A stretch of 64,000 bases of DNA from Candidatus Ichthyocystis hellenicum. GTDB lineage: Bacteria > Pseudomonadota > Gammaproteobacteria > Burkholderiales > 2013Ark19i. Shown piece by piece: positions 37,659 to 47,045 of this stretch (position 1 is the first letter of the stretch; every line of letters begins with the position of its first letter). The notes beneath the pieces were generated by a model. The model searched no databases and was not told the origin of the DNA. It saw only the letters and a list, made by a program, of their open reading frames with translations. The position numbers and the translations under genes are program-made. The DNA is taken from the NCBI RefSeq assembly GCF_001460935.1, contig NZ_LN906597.1, forward strand, positions 1 to 64,000, in the 5' to 3' direction.

Positions 37659-38876
37659 ATGTCACAAACAAAGGACATTATAATTCCTCCAGTTGGGGAT
37701 CAAAAAGATCTTCCAGTGATAGAGTTACTAGTAACAGCTGGAGACTACATAGTTGAAAATCAGTCCATTATGGTATTGGAATCTGATAAAGCTACAATAG
37801 AAGTTCCTTCACCCGTAAGCGGTATCATAGAAAACATCAGTATATCGGTGGGAGATAAAGTCTCTGCTGGTAGTTGCATTGGCAGTGTAAGAAGCTCTAC
37901 GGACGACAAAAAATCTAGTGACACACCAAACAAAAATCACTCAAGCGCTACCACCAATAACACACCTCCAACTACTATAATGACACCTACACACACCAGC
38001 TCTGTTAACCTACCCCACTTACCGTACGCTTCCCCTGCGGTAAGAAAGTTTGCCAGGGAACACAATGTCGATCTGATTAAGGTTAATGGAACAGGAAAAC
38101 ATGGGCGCATAGTCAAAGAAGATGTAAAAAGTCACATTGGCTTGGCGTCAAGCGACGAAAAAACAACATCATCATCACAAGAATGTCCTGGAGACATACG
38201 CATAGAAAGATCAAGAATACAACAGCTGTCTGCTGATTTTTTATCAAAAAATTGGACTACAATCCCGCATGTGACAACCTGCGAAGATGCAGATATCACA
38301 GAACTAGAAGAATTTCGTAAACATCTAAATCAAAAAAACAAAAACGAAAACATTAAACTTACTTTGATGTCTTTTCTGGTAAAAATATGCGCTGCAGGAT
38401 TGAAAAAGTTTCCAAAGATGAATTCATCTTTGGATGGAAATGATCTAATAATTAAGAAGGATTACAACATAGGATTCGTGGTAGATACCCCCCACGGGCT
38501 GATAGTGCCTGTAATAAAAAACGCAGATCGATACGGTATAATAGAAATAAGCAAAGAGATTGTGCGCCTCTCAGAAAAAGCACGAGACGGGAGAATGGCA
38601 ACATCTGACATGGAGGGGGGAACTTTTTCCATTTCTTCATTGGGTGGAATTGGAGGGACCTACTTCACCCCCATAATTCGTGCACCTGAAGTTGCAATGC
38701 TAGGTGTGTGCAGATCAAGCATAAAAGCAGTTTGGAATGGCCATGAATTCCAACCGAGACTTATTTTGCCCCTTTCGCTATCATGGGATCATAGAGTTGT
38801 TGACGGAGTACTGGCAGCTAAGTTCAACCTATTCATTAAGGAAGTTCTAGAGGACCTTAGAATACTAAATGTATGA
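37659..38876 (+). CDS. aceF: Dihydrolipoamide acetyltransferase (PDH E2)
   Basis: The core of the pyruvate dehydrogenase complex. One N-terminal lipoyl domain with lipoyl Lys44 in LESDKATIEVPSP, a Ser/Thr/Pro-rich linker (about 86-125), a peripheral-subunit binding domain (YASPAVRKFAREHNVDL to IVKEDV), and the trimer-forming catalytic domain ending in SWDHRVVDG with the catalytic His. Only one lipoyl domain is present, fewer than the two or three common in proteobacteria; the window's E3 carries another. Length 405. Confidence 0.95.
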   Translation: MSQTKDIIIPPVGDQKDLPVIELLVTAGDYIVENQSIMVLESDKATIEVPSPVSGIIENISISVGDKVSAGSCIGSVRSSTDDKKSSDTPNKNHSSATTNNTPPTTIMTPTHTSSVNLPHLPYASPAVRKFAREHNVDLIKVNGTGKHGRIVKEDVKSHIGLASSDEKTTSSSQECPGDIRIERSRIQQLSADFLSKNWTTIPHVTTCEDADITELEEFRKHLNQKNKNENIKLTLMSFLVKICAAGLKKFPKMNSSLDGNDLIIKKDYNIGFVVDTPHGLIVPVIKNADRYGIIEISKEIVRLSEKARDGRMATSDMEGGTFSISSLGGIGGTYFTPIIRAPEVAMLGVCRSSIKAVWNGHEFQPRLILPLSLSWDHRVVDGVLAAKFNLFIKEVLEDLRILNV

Positions 38877-38938
38877 AGCATCTTTTTGTACATAAACAAC
38901 AAATCCTAACAAAAACTTGATAAAAAAGAACATTCGTA

Positions 38939-38956
38939 GCATCATTGCAACGATGC
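38939..38956. promoter_or_regulatory. Inverted repeat upstream of the outer-membrane protein promoter
   Basis: GCATC-A-TTGCAA-C-GATGC is symmetrical apart from one A/C opposition. A second short palindrome CTACGTAG lies at about 38966-38973. Both sit just upstream of the -35 box of the barrel-protein gene, a good place for activator or repressor binding. There is no T-run, so a terminator for aceF is less likely. Confidence 0.4.
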
Positions 38957-38990
38957 CTGGCGCAACTACGTAGGTTGTAACACGCAGCAT

Positions 38991-39018
38991 TTGATTATTG
39001 ATTTTTAGTGGGTATACT
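38991..39018 (+). promoter_or_regulatory. Promoter of the outer-membrane barrel gene
   Basis: TTGATT (38991-38996), a 16-base spacer and TATACT (39013-39018) give a good sigma-70 promoter. It is followed by a short leader and GGAGG seven bases before the ATG. Confidence 0.6.
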
Positions 39019-39045
39019 CCTCATTATTAACTCGGAGGTAACGGT

Positions 39046-39753
39046 ATGAAATTTTCTCGTAAAGCGCTTCTGATTTGCTTAGGTGCTTTCGCTGCAGCTC
39101 AAGCGCAGGCAATGACGCAAAGCAGTGCCGGTGGAGACACCAATTCTTTTTACGTTGGTGGTAGCTATGTTAGGGCTATGTACAACGTAGACGAGCAAGA
39201 ACAGAACAAGTTTGCAATGGCAAATCTTCCTACCGGCGCAACTGCTACGGCTAGTTTCCAGAATGAAGATAATGGCTATGAAATTCACGCTGGCTACATG
39301 TTTATTCCTAACTTCGGTGTTGAGCTTGGGTATGCTGATTTTGGTAAGTTTGTCCAAACCCTTGACGTTACCGACGACACCACCAATACGCCTGTCAAGT
39401 CTAAGACTACTTACAGCTTTGCTACTACTGCCTTTACGGCTAGCTTGGTTGGCGCTTACCAGCTCGAGGGTGGTTTATCGGTTTTCGGTCGCTTGTCTGG
39501 AATGTACACCACTACCAAGCCTTCATTTGAGACTAATGGGATGAAAGGTAAGGGTATTGACTCTTCTGTTTACACCAAGAGTGAATACAACAAGTTTGTT
39601 CCTGGCGCTGGAATCGGAGCTGCGTTTAATATTAATGATCAATTCCGCATCCGTGCTGAAGGTGATTACTGGTATCAACCTGCGGACAATACCATGATAG
39701 CTGTTAAAGATCTTAAAAATATTGTTGTTGGTGCTGACGTCTCTTTCTATTAA
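39046..39753 (+). CDS. Outer-membrane beta-barrel protein, OmpA-barrel/OmpX-like
   Basis: A 235-residue protein with a signal peptide ending AQAQA before MTQSS. The mature part has alternating beta strands (SFYVGGSYVRAMY, GYEIHAGYMFIPNFGVELGYADFG, GGLSVFGRLSGMY, FRIRAEGDYWY) and ends in an aromatic residue (VSFY), as outer-membrane barrels do. It lacks the OmpA peptidoglycan-binding domain, so an eight-strand barrel is likely. Strong promoter, ideal ribosome site, a robust terminator and GC-richer codons than its neighbours suggest high expression; it is probably a major surface protein. Confidence 0.85.
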   Translation: MKFSRKALLICLGAFAAAQAQAMTQSSAGGDTNSFYVGGSYVRAMYNVDEQEQNKFAMANLPTGATATASFQNEDNGYEIHAGYMFIPNFGVELGYADFGKFVQTLDVTDDTTNTPVKSKTTYSFATTAFTASLVGAYQLEGGLSVFGRLSGMYTTTKPSFETNGMKGKGIDSSVYTKSEYNKFVPGAGIGAAFNINDQFRIRAEGDYWYQPADNTMIAVKDLKNIVVGADVSFY

Positions 39754-39778
39754 GAGCGCGAGTGTGAGCACTACGTTG

Positions 39779-39805
39779 AAAATGGGCCCAAATGGGTCCA
39801 TTTTT
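39779..39805 (+). terminator. Intrinsic terminator after the barrel gene
   Basis: AAAATGGGCCC (39779-39789), loop AAAT, and GGGTCCATTTTT (39794-39805) form an eleven-pair stem with one G-U pair, ending in a T-run. It lies 26 bases after the stop codon. Confidence 0.9.
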
Positions 39806-39883
39806 GTTCATTATAAATAACTAAACTTTATATATATAGATTATATGTTATGATCCGCCTTGTACAACTTCGCACCAATACTA

Positions 39884-41578
39884 ATGTCTCTTCTTGATAA
39901 CAATCAGCCTGAGCTTACTAATTTCATACAAAAAATTATTGATAGCGACATAAAAGATGGATTAAGTAAAGTATTAACTCGCTTCCCACCGGAACCAAAC
40001 GGTTACCTACACATAGGTCACGCAAAGTCCATACATCTTAACTTTTCACTAGCAAAATTATATGGGGGGATTTGCAACCTGCGATTCGATGACACTAACC
40101 CTAGCAAAGAAAGCGAGGAATTCATTGAATCCATAAAGGAAACTATCAAATGGCTAGGATATGATTGCACTGACTACACATTCTACGCCTCTAGTTATTT
40201 CGAAAAAATGTATGAGTACGCTGAGTACTTCATAGAAAAAGAATTAGCCTACGTAGACGCACAATCCCACGAAAACATTAGAAGTCAAAGAGGAACTTTA
40301 ACTCAACCGGGTAAAGAAAGCCCGTCTCGCTACCAATCTGCTGATATTAACTTATCTCAATTCCGAGAAATGAGAGCAGGAAAATTTCCAGATGGATCAC
40401 GTGTACTTCGTCTAAAAATTGACATGTCATCAACAAATATGAACATGAGAGATCCAGTAATATACCGAATCAAGCATAAATCACATCACCAGGTTGGTGA
40501 TAGTTGGTGCATTTACCCACTATATGATTATGCTCACTGCATATCTGATGCTATCGAAGGAATCACCCACTCTCTGTGCACTCTGGAGTTTCAAGATCAT
40601 CGCCCCCTGTATGATTGGATTCTTACAAAGCTTAAAAATGCAGGATACTTCCGTAAGCTACCACGACAAATAGAATTTTCACGACTCAATGTAACTCACA
40701 CAGTAACGTCAAAAAGAAAATTACAAAGTTTAGTTGAACAAAAAATAGTAGATGGCTGGGACGACCCCAGAATGCCAACACTATCAGGACTAAGGAGACG
40801 AGGATTCACACCTGAGTCCATAAATAACTTTTGCCGGAAAATCGGAGTAACTAAAGTCGATAGTTGGGTAGAATACACATACCTAGAGGAGTGCTTACGG
40901 GAACACTTAAACATAACAGCACAAAGAAGGATGGCGGTTATTAACCCGATCAAGGTAGTTATAACAAACTATCCGAAAAATACCGAGGATGAGATATGCT
41001 ATGCAGATAATCACCCTTTGGATAAATCACTAGGACAACGTAAAATTTTTTTCGGACGTGAACTTTATATCGATAACTCCGATTTTATGATTGATCCGCC
41101 ACCAAAATTTTTCCGGCTTAGCGTGGGAAAAATGGTGCGACTTAGGTATTCTTATATTATCATATGTGACGAAGTAGTATGTAATGAAGATGGTCAGCCA
41201 AGTACCCTACTGTGCCGTTATTTGGAGGATACAAAATCTGGTAACAGTGAACCTAATACGGGTGCAATAAAAGTCAAAGGAAACATTCACTGGCTCAACG
41301 TAAGTAATTCCCTTGCAGCTGAGGTACGTATTTATGATCATATATTTTCCGAAGAAAGACTGGTTGATGATTTGGAAAATTTACTAATTAACAAAGATTC
41401 TGCCAGTTTTCATCAGTGCTTTGTCGAACCAGCACTAGTTGATAGTAACCCGGAAGAAAAGTTTCAATTCGAGCGCCTTGGTTACTTTGTTGCGGACAGA
41501 CATGATCACATCACTCGCGAGAAATTGTGCTTCAATAGGATAGCATCGCTTAAGTCATCAAAAAGTAGCAAATTTTAG
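39884..41578 (+). CDS. glnS: Glutaminyl-tRNA synthetase
   Basis: A class I synthetase that charges tRNA-Gln directly. HIGH motif in PEPNGYLHIGHAKSI and KMSKS-type TSKRK in the middle; RFDDTNP, and the C-terminal anticodon-binding barrels follow. I chose ATG 39884 (564 residues); the TTG at 39860 adds eight residues and neither has a good ribosome site. It is separated from the upstream barrel gene by the strong terminator. Confidence 0.95.
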   Translation: MSLLDNNQPELTNFIQKIIDSDIKDGLSKVLTRFPPEPNGYLHIGHAKSIHLNFSLAKLYGGICNLRFDDTNPSKESEEFIESIKETIKWLGYDCTDYTFYASSYFEKMYEYAEYFIEKELAYVDAQSHENIRSQRGTLTQPGKESPSRYQSADINLSQFREMRAGKFPDGSRVLRLKIDMSSTNMNMRDPVIYRIKHKSHHQVGDSWCIYPLYDYAHCISDAIEGITHSLCTLEFQDHRPLYDWILTKLKNAGYFRKLPRQIEFSRLNVTHTVTSKRKLQSLVEQKIVDGWDDPRMPTLSGLRRRGFTPESINNFCRKIGVTKVDSWVEYTYLEECLREHLNITAQRRMAVINPIKVVITNYPKNTEDEICYADNHPLDKSLGQRKIFFGRELYIDNSDFMIDPPPKFFRLSVGKMVRLRYSYIIICDEVVCNEDGQPSTLLCRYLEDTKSGNSEPNTGAIKVKGNIHWLNVSNSLAAEVRIYDHIFSEERLVDDLENLLINKDSASFHQCFVEPALVDSNPEEKFQFERLGYFVADRHDHITREKLCFNRIASLKSSKSSKF

Positions 41579-41661
41579 TTCGTATTTGTTGATAGAGCAC
41601 AAAGTACCGAAGTACTATAAGATGATTATTGTTTGTACATTGAAATGTCGTGAGGTTTATA

Positions 41662-43608
41662 ATGTCGGAGAAGGTCCCTCAGTTAACTTTCAGATCTGTG
41701 ATCCTTGGTGTTGTATTGGCAATTATCATGGCAAGCGCCAATGCATACCTAGGTTTGTTTGCTGGACAAACAGTGGCAGCATCAATTCCAGCATCTGTAA
41801 TTTCTATGGCGGTACTACGACTGTTTAAAAATAGTAGCACCTTGGAAAATAACATAGTACAGACTGCTGCATCTGCTGGTGAAGCAATTGCAGGAGGGGC
41901 TATATTCACTATTCCAGCTCTAGTTCTAATGGGACACTGGAAAGACTTTCACTACTGGTGGGTCGTTGCCATATGTGGAATGGGTGGGATACTGGGAGTA
42001 GCATTTTCAACTCCTCTGCGTAGGATTTTAGTTGTAGAAGAGAAGTTGCCATTTCCAGAAGGACTAGCAACAGCTGAAGTTCTAAAGTCTGGAGATAAAA
42101 GCGGAAGATCTGTCAAGGTGTTACTTATCACCTCAGTAGTTGGAGCCGTTTCAAAATTTTGTGAGAGTGGATTACGTCTTTGGTCAGGAGCCGCTCAAAT
42201 ATCACACCTTTTTGGTAATTATCTTTTTTTCTTTGGCTTAGATGTTTCTCCAGCCTTGATGGGGGTTGGTTTTATCATTGAACTAAACATTTGTTTAAAC
42301 ATTTTTCTTGGCGGAGCATTCACTTGGCTTCTTGCAATACCATTTTATTATAGCCATTACATCAACGGCCACCTTGGCATCCTAGGCCTGAGCGCTGACG
42401 CTTCCCCAATTTCTATAGCTACTACAATATGGTCACAAAAAATGCGCTTCTTGGGAGTAGGAGGAATGGTGGTTGGGGGAATATGGACTGTAATTTCCCT
42501 AGTACCTCCAATTTATAGGGGAATCGCCAGCTCTAGGAAAATTCGTAAAGATAACAAAGATGCTCAAGTAGCTATTCCTGAATCAGCCCGTGATCTTTCT
42601 ATGAAGTGGGTCATCATAGCAGTTGTGTTGTCCTTGATTCCTATATTCGTAATTTACGTCAACATTGTTCACTCGTTCTTTGTTGCGGCAGTAATGACTG
42701 TAATCATGGTAGTAACTGGCTTTTTATTTTGCTGTGTCGCTGGATACATGTCAGGAGTCATTGGATCAAGCAATAGTCCCGTTTCTGGAGTAACTCTCTC
42801 TACTTTGCTCATGTCATCTTTTTTGCTGCTATCACTTCTAGGACCAAGCAGTAAAGAAGGCCCGATAGCTGCCATAATGATTGCTGCTGTTGTTTGCTGT
42901 GCTGCAAGTATTGCTGGAGATAATCTACAGGATCTAAAGGCAGGCTACGTTCTTGGTGCTACACCGTGGAAACAGCAAATCATGATTTCTGTTGGTGCAT
43001 TATCGTCTGTGTTTGTAATTGCTCCTGTTCTTAACCTACTACTTCATGCCTATGGAATTGGATCGCCATCATTGGAACACACAGATGCTCTCCCAGCACC
43101 ACAAGCGGTACTTATGATGTCTGTAACAACAGGTATTTTTGGAAAAGGATTGCCGTGGATGATAATAGTCATTGGCGGATTTATTGCAATAGTAGTTGGG
43201 ATAATTGGAATAATTCTGAAGAAGAAAAATTCCCGCTGGAGTGCAAGCATTCTCGCCGTGTCAGTAGGATTATATCTGCCACTCGAAGTCTGTGCCCCAA
43301 CCCTCATCGGTGGATTAATCAATGAATTTCTCTACAGAAGGATGAAAAAGAGAAATATAGATGTATCGAGTGGAATCAAATTGGGGTTACTTGTATCGGC
43401 AGGATTCGTTACCGGTGAAGCACTGGTAGGAATACTGACAGCCATTCCTATAGTTATATTTGGTGATCGCAACATCTTGGCCGTTGCCAGGGCTCCTTTT
43501 GGTGGCTGGCCAGGTGCATTGGCTCTGGTAGCTGTTGGATACATCTTGTGGTATTACTCATCCAGGGCCCACCTGTATGGAGATGATCAAGTAGCAGAAG
43601 AATCATAG
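41662..43608 (+). CDS. OPT-family oligopeptide transporter
   Basis: A 648-residue membrane protein with about 14-16 hydrophobic segments. LTFRSVILGVVLAIIMASAN at the start, AYLGLFAGQTVAASIPA, QTAASAGEAIAGGAIFT, and an SPVSGVT-like loop identify the bacterial OPT subfamily, which imports peptides or related solutes by proton coupling. ATG 41662 is preceded by GAGG; the GTG four codons earlier is less likely. It overlaps queD tail to tail by 22 bases. Substrate unknown; it may supply peptides to a host-dependent cell. Confidence 0.9.
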   Translation: MSEKVPQLTFRSVILGVVLAIIMASANAYLGLFAGQTVAASIPASVISMAVLRLFKNSSTLENNIVQTAASAGEAIAGGAIFTIPALVLMGHWKDFHYWWVVAICGMGGILGVAFSTPLRRILVVEEKLPFPEGLATAEVLKSGDKSGRSVKVLLITSVVGAVSKFCESGLRLWSGAAQISHLFGNYLFFFGLDVSPALMGVGFIIELNICLNIFLGGAFTWLLAIPFYYSHYINGHLGILGLSADASPISIATTIWSQKMRFLGVGGMVVGGIWTVISLVPPIYRGIASSRKIRKDNKDAQVAIPESARDLSMKWVIIAVVLSLIPIFVIYVNIVHSFFVAAVMTVIMVVTGFLFCCVAGYMSGVIGSSNSPVSGVTLSTLLMSSFLLLSLLGPSSKEGPIAAIMIAAVVCCAASIAGDNLQDLKAGYVLGATPWKQQIMISVGALSSVFVIAPVLNLLLHAYGIGSPSLEHTDALPAPQAVLMMSVTTGIFGKGLPWMIIVIGGFIAIVVGIIGIILKKKNSRWSASILAVSVGLYLPLEVCAPTLIGGLINEFLYRRMKKRNIDVSSGIKLGLLVSAGFVTGEALVGILTAIPIVIFGDRNILAVARAPFGGWPGALALVAVGYILWYYSSRAHLYGDDQVAEES

Positions 43609-44075
43609 CCGCTGGTAACATCTGCCCAGCAATTTGGAGTCTCGTATAGACGTATCCTGTTGAGGTGAAGCGTGTTCCCATACCTGCTCTGATAAACATT
43701 GCGCAGACGGCGAAAAGCAAAGGCCGCCATATTCTCCACCGTCGGCGGCTGATCTAGGACGAAAGTTCGGTGATTAGGGATTTTTTTAAGCATTTCTAAA
43801 ATAAAATCGTCTTTATAAACGATAAATGCGTGGTCCCACTCATCAATAAGGGACTCACAAGCTAGCTTTTGTATGGCCTGAAAATCGACAACCATTCCAT
43901 TATCAGAAAAAGACTCACCAGACACTAAAGACCCAGCGATAGTAATCTCCAATCCATACCTATGACCATGTATATTTGAGCATAGTCCATGGTGATGGGG
44001 AATACGATGCCCAGCATCAAACTCTATACGTCTCGTTATCTCAAAAACGGGAGACAAACAGTCCTTTTCCTTCAT
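43587..44075 (-). CDS. queD: 6-carboxytetrahydropterin synthase QueD
   Basis: Converts dihydroneopterin triphosphate to 6-carboxytetrahydropterin, step two of queuosine/7-deazaguanine synthesis. Zinc ligands His23, His36 and His38 in FDAGHR and NIHGHRY; catalytic Cys32; Asp-His pair in DEWDHAFIV; a Glu in the YETPNC segment. Length 162. Overlaps queE by four bases. Confidence 0.93.
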   Translation of the reverse strand: MKEKDCLSPVFEITRRIEFDAGHRIPHHHGLCSNIHGHRYGLEITIAGSLVSGESFSDNGMVVDFQAIQKLACESLIDEWDHAFIVYKDDFILEMLKKIPNHRTFVLDQPPTVENMAAFAFRRLRNVYQSRYGNTLHLNRIRLYETPNCWADVTSGYDSSAT

Positions 44076-44710
44076 GCAATCCCCAAAACTTTATGCAACT
44101 GTAAACTGACACGCCACTTAGGATTAAGCTTACAATGAGAAACTGCCAATCTAGTATTTTCCTCCAGATCTGGGCCATACATAGGCTGAACAAAAAAGTA
44201 ATCGAAACCCAAGGTCTCATAGTAGAAAAAATCTTGACCACATTGAGGAACAACAACCTTCAACTCATTTCCACGCAAAAGATTAAGAGGAGCACAAGAC
44301 TTCGGACTAACACAAATCCAGTCAAAAACACACTCTGGAACAATAGTGCCATTTGTCTCAACTGCTACAACAGCCTGCTCCTCATGCAAAGAATCAATCA
44401 ATTCCTGATCAACTTGCAAAAGAGGCTCACCTCCAGTCAAAACTACAAAAAAGTTCCGCTTAGCATCTGAGTCCGGCCAAAATGAAGAAATGTGAAGAGC
44501 CAACTCACGACCAGAAGAGAACCTTCCACCGCCATCTCCATAAGGTAAAACAAAGTCGGTATCACAAAATTGACAAATCGCTTCTTTTCTATTCTTTTCC
44601 TTCCCAGACCACAAGTTACACCCAACAAATCTGCAAAACACGGCTGGCCTACCTGCATGAAAGCCTTCCCCTTGAAGAGTATAGAATATCTCCTTTACTT
44701 GGTATCCCAT
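44072..44710 (-). CDS. queE: 7-carboxy-7-deazaguanine synthase QueE
   Basis: A radical-SAM enzyme that turns 6-carboxytetrahydropterin into 7-carboxy-7-deazaguanine. The cysteine cluster is the long-loop type: CNLWSGKE, then CQFC-DTDF. Other motifs are EIFYTLQGEGFHAGRPAVF, VLTGGEPLLQ and VETNGT. I chose ATG 44710 (212 residues); the frame begins at a TTG six codons earlier. It shares a transcript with queD. Later steps (queC, queF, tgt) are not in this window. Confidence 0.93.
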   Translation of the reverse strand: MGYQVKEIFYTLQGEGFHAGRPAVFCRFVGCNLWSGKEKNRKEAICQFCDTDFVLPYGDGGGRFSSGRELALHISSFWPDSDAKRNFFVVLTGGEPLLQVDQELIDSLHEEQAVVAVETNGTIVPECVFDWICVSPKSCAPLNLLRGNELKVVVPQCGQDFFYYETLGFDYFFVQPMYGPDLEENTRLAVSHCKLNPKWRVSLQLHKVLGIA

Positions 44711-44850
44711 GTATCTACATACGAGCAATAGTGGCTGCGGAAAATCAAGGTTACCATAATAACGAACTGGCGTTACAGCAAAATTTTGTAATATATCACC
44801 TCTAAAAGGTGGTGAAGTTCAACCAGAAATAATGGATAATAGTCAACTTA

Positions 44851-44923
<73 letters not shown>

Positions 44924-44987
44924 TTTATGCTCGTAATAATTTACACGAAGCAATTGCTATGATTGCGACACAGAGGAGGATACTTCC

Positions 44988-45230
44988 TTGCCCAAAGAAA
45001 AATCTCAGCAACCACCTCTAGACCAGATGCTAAATGATCTCGAGAATTTAGTAGTTGAACTAGAAGAGGGAAAATTATCGCTTGAACAGTCAATGGCTGC
45101 TTTCACTAAGGGGTGTGATATAGTTCGCCAGTGTCAAAACGTCTTAAATGAAACAGAGAAAGCTATCAAGGTCCTAGACGAACAAATGCAGTCCTTGCGG
45201 ATCATGGACAACAACGAGCTAGAATCGTGA
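44988..45230 (+). CDS. xseB: Exodeoxyribonuclease VII small subunit
   Basis: An 80-residue helical subunit that binds XseA. The family core is DQMLNDLENLVVELEEGKLSLEQSMAAF and then a CDIVRQCQNVLNETEKAI helix. TTG start, with GAGGAGG upstream. It overlaps ispA by four bases, the normal operon partner. Confidence 0.94.
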   Translation: MPKEKSQQPPLDQMLNDLENLVVELEEGKLSLEQSMAAFTKGCDIVRQCQNVLNETEKAIKVLDEQMQSLRIMDNNELES

Positions 45231-46183
45231 GCGGCAGCTACCATGATTGGGCTCAGTATGTATGCTCACAAGTTTATAACCACCTGATTAGTGAAGTTAG
45301 AAAAAAAATATCTGATGATGATAACCAGTTGGCTAAGGCTATCCTTTATGCTACCAGCAATCCTGGAAGAGCGCTCAGACCTCAGTTGGTGTTTGCTGCA
45401 AGAAATGCGGTAGGAGAGCTACCAAATGAAGAACAGCCACTGGCACTGGCAATTGCTGGATCAGTGGAACTCATTCACATTATGTCTCTCATATATGATG
45501 ACTTGCCCTGCATGGACAATAGCCCCACTAGAAGGGGACATCCTTCTGTTCATAAGATCTATGGTGAAAATATAGCTATACTAGCAGCTGACAGTCTAAA
45601 AAGCTTAGCTTTTGAGCAGCTATCTACCATAGATTCGCTATCATATCCTGGAATACTGCTTAGACTATTATCATACCTAAGCCAAGCCTCTGGTTATTCT
45701 GGTATTTGTCTTGGTCAAGCCATTGATCTAGTAAATGATAAAAATTATAGAAATGAAAGCTCTGTATTGGATATGTATTTCCTTAAAACTGGCAAATTAA
45801 TTGTTGCTTCTATTTTTATGGGAGCTTGGTCAAATCCGCATATGTCAGAAGAACTATTGGAACCACTATCAAGGTTTGCTAAAAATCTTGGAGTTTCATT
45901 TCAAATAATTAATGATCTTAGAGATAATTTATTTGTTAATGAGACCGGAAAAATTCCACACCAGGATTTAGAACAAGATAAGAACACCCTACTCTCTTAC
46001 CATGGCCCACAGGTATGTGCTAGAATCGCCCTGGATCTGTTGGAAAAATCTAGAGTTGACGCTGAGCTTTTGCCTGGAGACAGCTCCAGATTTTGCCAAA
46101 TATTGGCTTGGGTTGTGCAGCAAATACCGATTGGTTTTCGTTCTGGTACCTGTAGAAAAACCAAATCCTTACACGAAACATAA
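45227..46183 (+). CDS. ispA: Polyprenyl (farnesyl) diphosphate synthase, variant second Asp motif
   Basis: Condenses isopentenyl and allyl diphosphates to C15 diphosphate. The first Asp-rich motif is intact (DDLPCMD, then PTRRGHPSVHKIYGE). The second, normally DDxxD, reads NDLRD, with Asn replacing the first Asp, and the following GK-rich loop is also altered (EQDKNT). The 318-residue product overlaps xseB by four bases at GTG. The identity as a short-chain prenyl synthase is firm; product length and activity could differ. In related bacteria dxs usually follows, but here folE2 does. Confidence 0.88.
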   Translation: MSGSYHDWAQYVCSQVYNHLISEVRKKISDDDNQLAKAILYATSNPGRALRPQLVFAARNAVGELPNEEQPLALAIAGSVELIHIMSLIYDDLPCMDNSPTRRGHPSVHKIYGENIAILAADSLKSLAFEQLSTIDSLSYPGILLRLLSYLSQASGYSGICLGQAIDLVNDKNYRNESSVLDMYFLKTGKLIVASIFMGAWSNPHMSEELLEPLSRFAKNLGVSFQIINDLRDNLFVNETGKIPHQDLEQDKNTLLSYHGPQVCARIALDLLEKSRVDAELLPGDSSRFCQILAWVVQQIPIGFRSGTCRKTKSLHET

Positions 46184-46208
46184 GTTTCTCTTGGGAATAG
46201 AAGCAGTG

Positions 46209-47045
46209 ATGAGCTCTCAAATATTTGAAAAAATGCCTGATGTCATGGATAAGATCGACAGTCGTCGTTTAGACATTCAGCGTGTTGGGGTTAGGTCTGT
46301 TCGTCGACCTATAAGCTTCGAAGATAGAAAGGGAATCATTGTTCCAACGATTGGTAACTTTGGGACCTATGTCAGACTGGATAACAGGAAACGTGGCACT
46401 CACATGTCGCGTTTTATTCAATTGCTCGAGGAAATTGAAGAACCTTTGAGCGTAGAGTCTTTCATCCCTTTAGTAAAATCTATGATCAAGCGCCTTGAAT
46501 CAGTTGAGGGAGTTATTACTGTTGATTTTCCATTTTTTCTAGTAAAGAAAGCCCCCATAACTGCTATTGCCGGTCACATGGACTACGATGTCGGATTAAC
46601 CGGATTCGTCAACAAGCAAGGTTCCCGCGTACAACTCACGCTGCGCGTTCCTGTTAGCACATTGTGTCCTTGCTCCAGGGAAATATCTGAGTATGGAGCA
46701 CACAATCAGAGATCTTCGGTCAGGCTCACCATTCAGACTAACTTGCATATTTGGATTACTGATTTAATCGAGCTTATAGAAAAGAGTGCCTCTTGCGACC
46801 TATTTAGCGTATTGAAAAGGCCTGATGAAAAATTTGTGACAGAGTATGCTTATGATAACCCCAAGTTTGTAGAGGATATAGTAAGAGACATAGCCCGAAT
46901 ATTGACAAGAGATCCGCGCATTTTATTTTTTGAAGTTGAATCAGAAAACTTTGAGTCCATACACAACCACTCCGCCTACGCTTACCTAAGGCACGGGATA
47001 CCATTCAAACCACTAGAAGAAAGCTTTACACCCCATAATCACTAA
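46209..47045 (+). CDS. folE2: GTP cyclohydrolase FolE2 (type IB)
   Basis: Forms dihydroneopterin triphosphate from GTP for folate and queuosine synthesis, using a range of metals instead of strictly zinc. Signature parts are MPDVMDKIDSRRLDIQRVG, RGTHMSRFIQLL, the active-site Cys segment VSTLCPCSREISEYGAHNQR, and DDPR-like RDPRILFFEVE near the end. ATG 46209 (278 residues) is chosen after GGGA; the frame is open far upstream inside ispA. 3' end overlaps prxQ by four bases. Confidence 0.94.
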   Translation: MSSQIFEKMPDVMDKIDSRRLDIQRVGVRSVRRPISFEDRKGIIVPTIGNFGTYVRLDNRKRGTHMSRFIQLLEEIEEPLSVESFIPLVKSMIKRLESVEGVITVDFPFFLVKKAPITAIAGHMDYDVGLTGFVNKQGSRVQLTLRVPVSTLCPCSREISEYGAHNQRSSVRLTIQTNLHIWITDLIELIEKSASCDLFSVLKRPDEKFVTEYAYDNPKFVEDIVRDIARILTRDPRILFFEVESENFESIHNHSAYAYLRHGIPFKPLEESFTPHNH

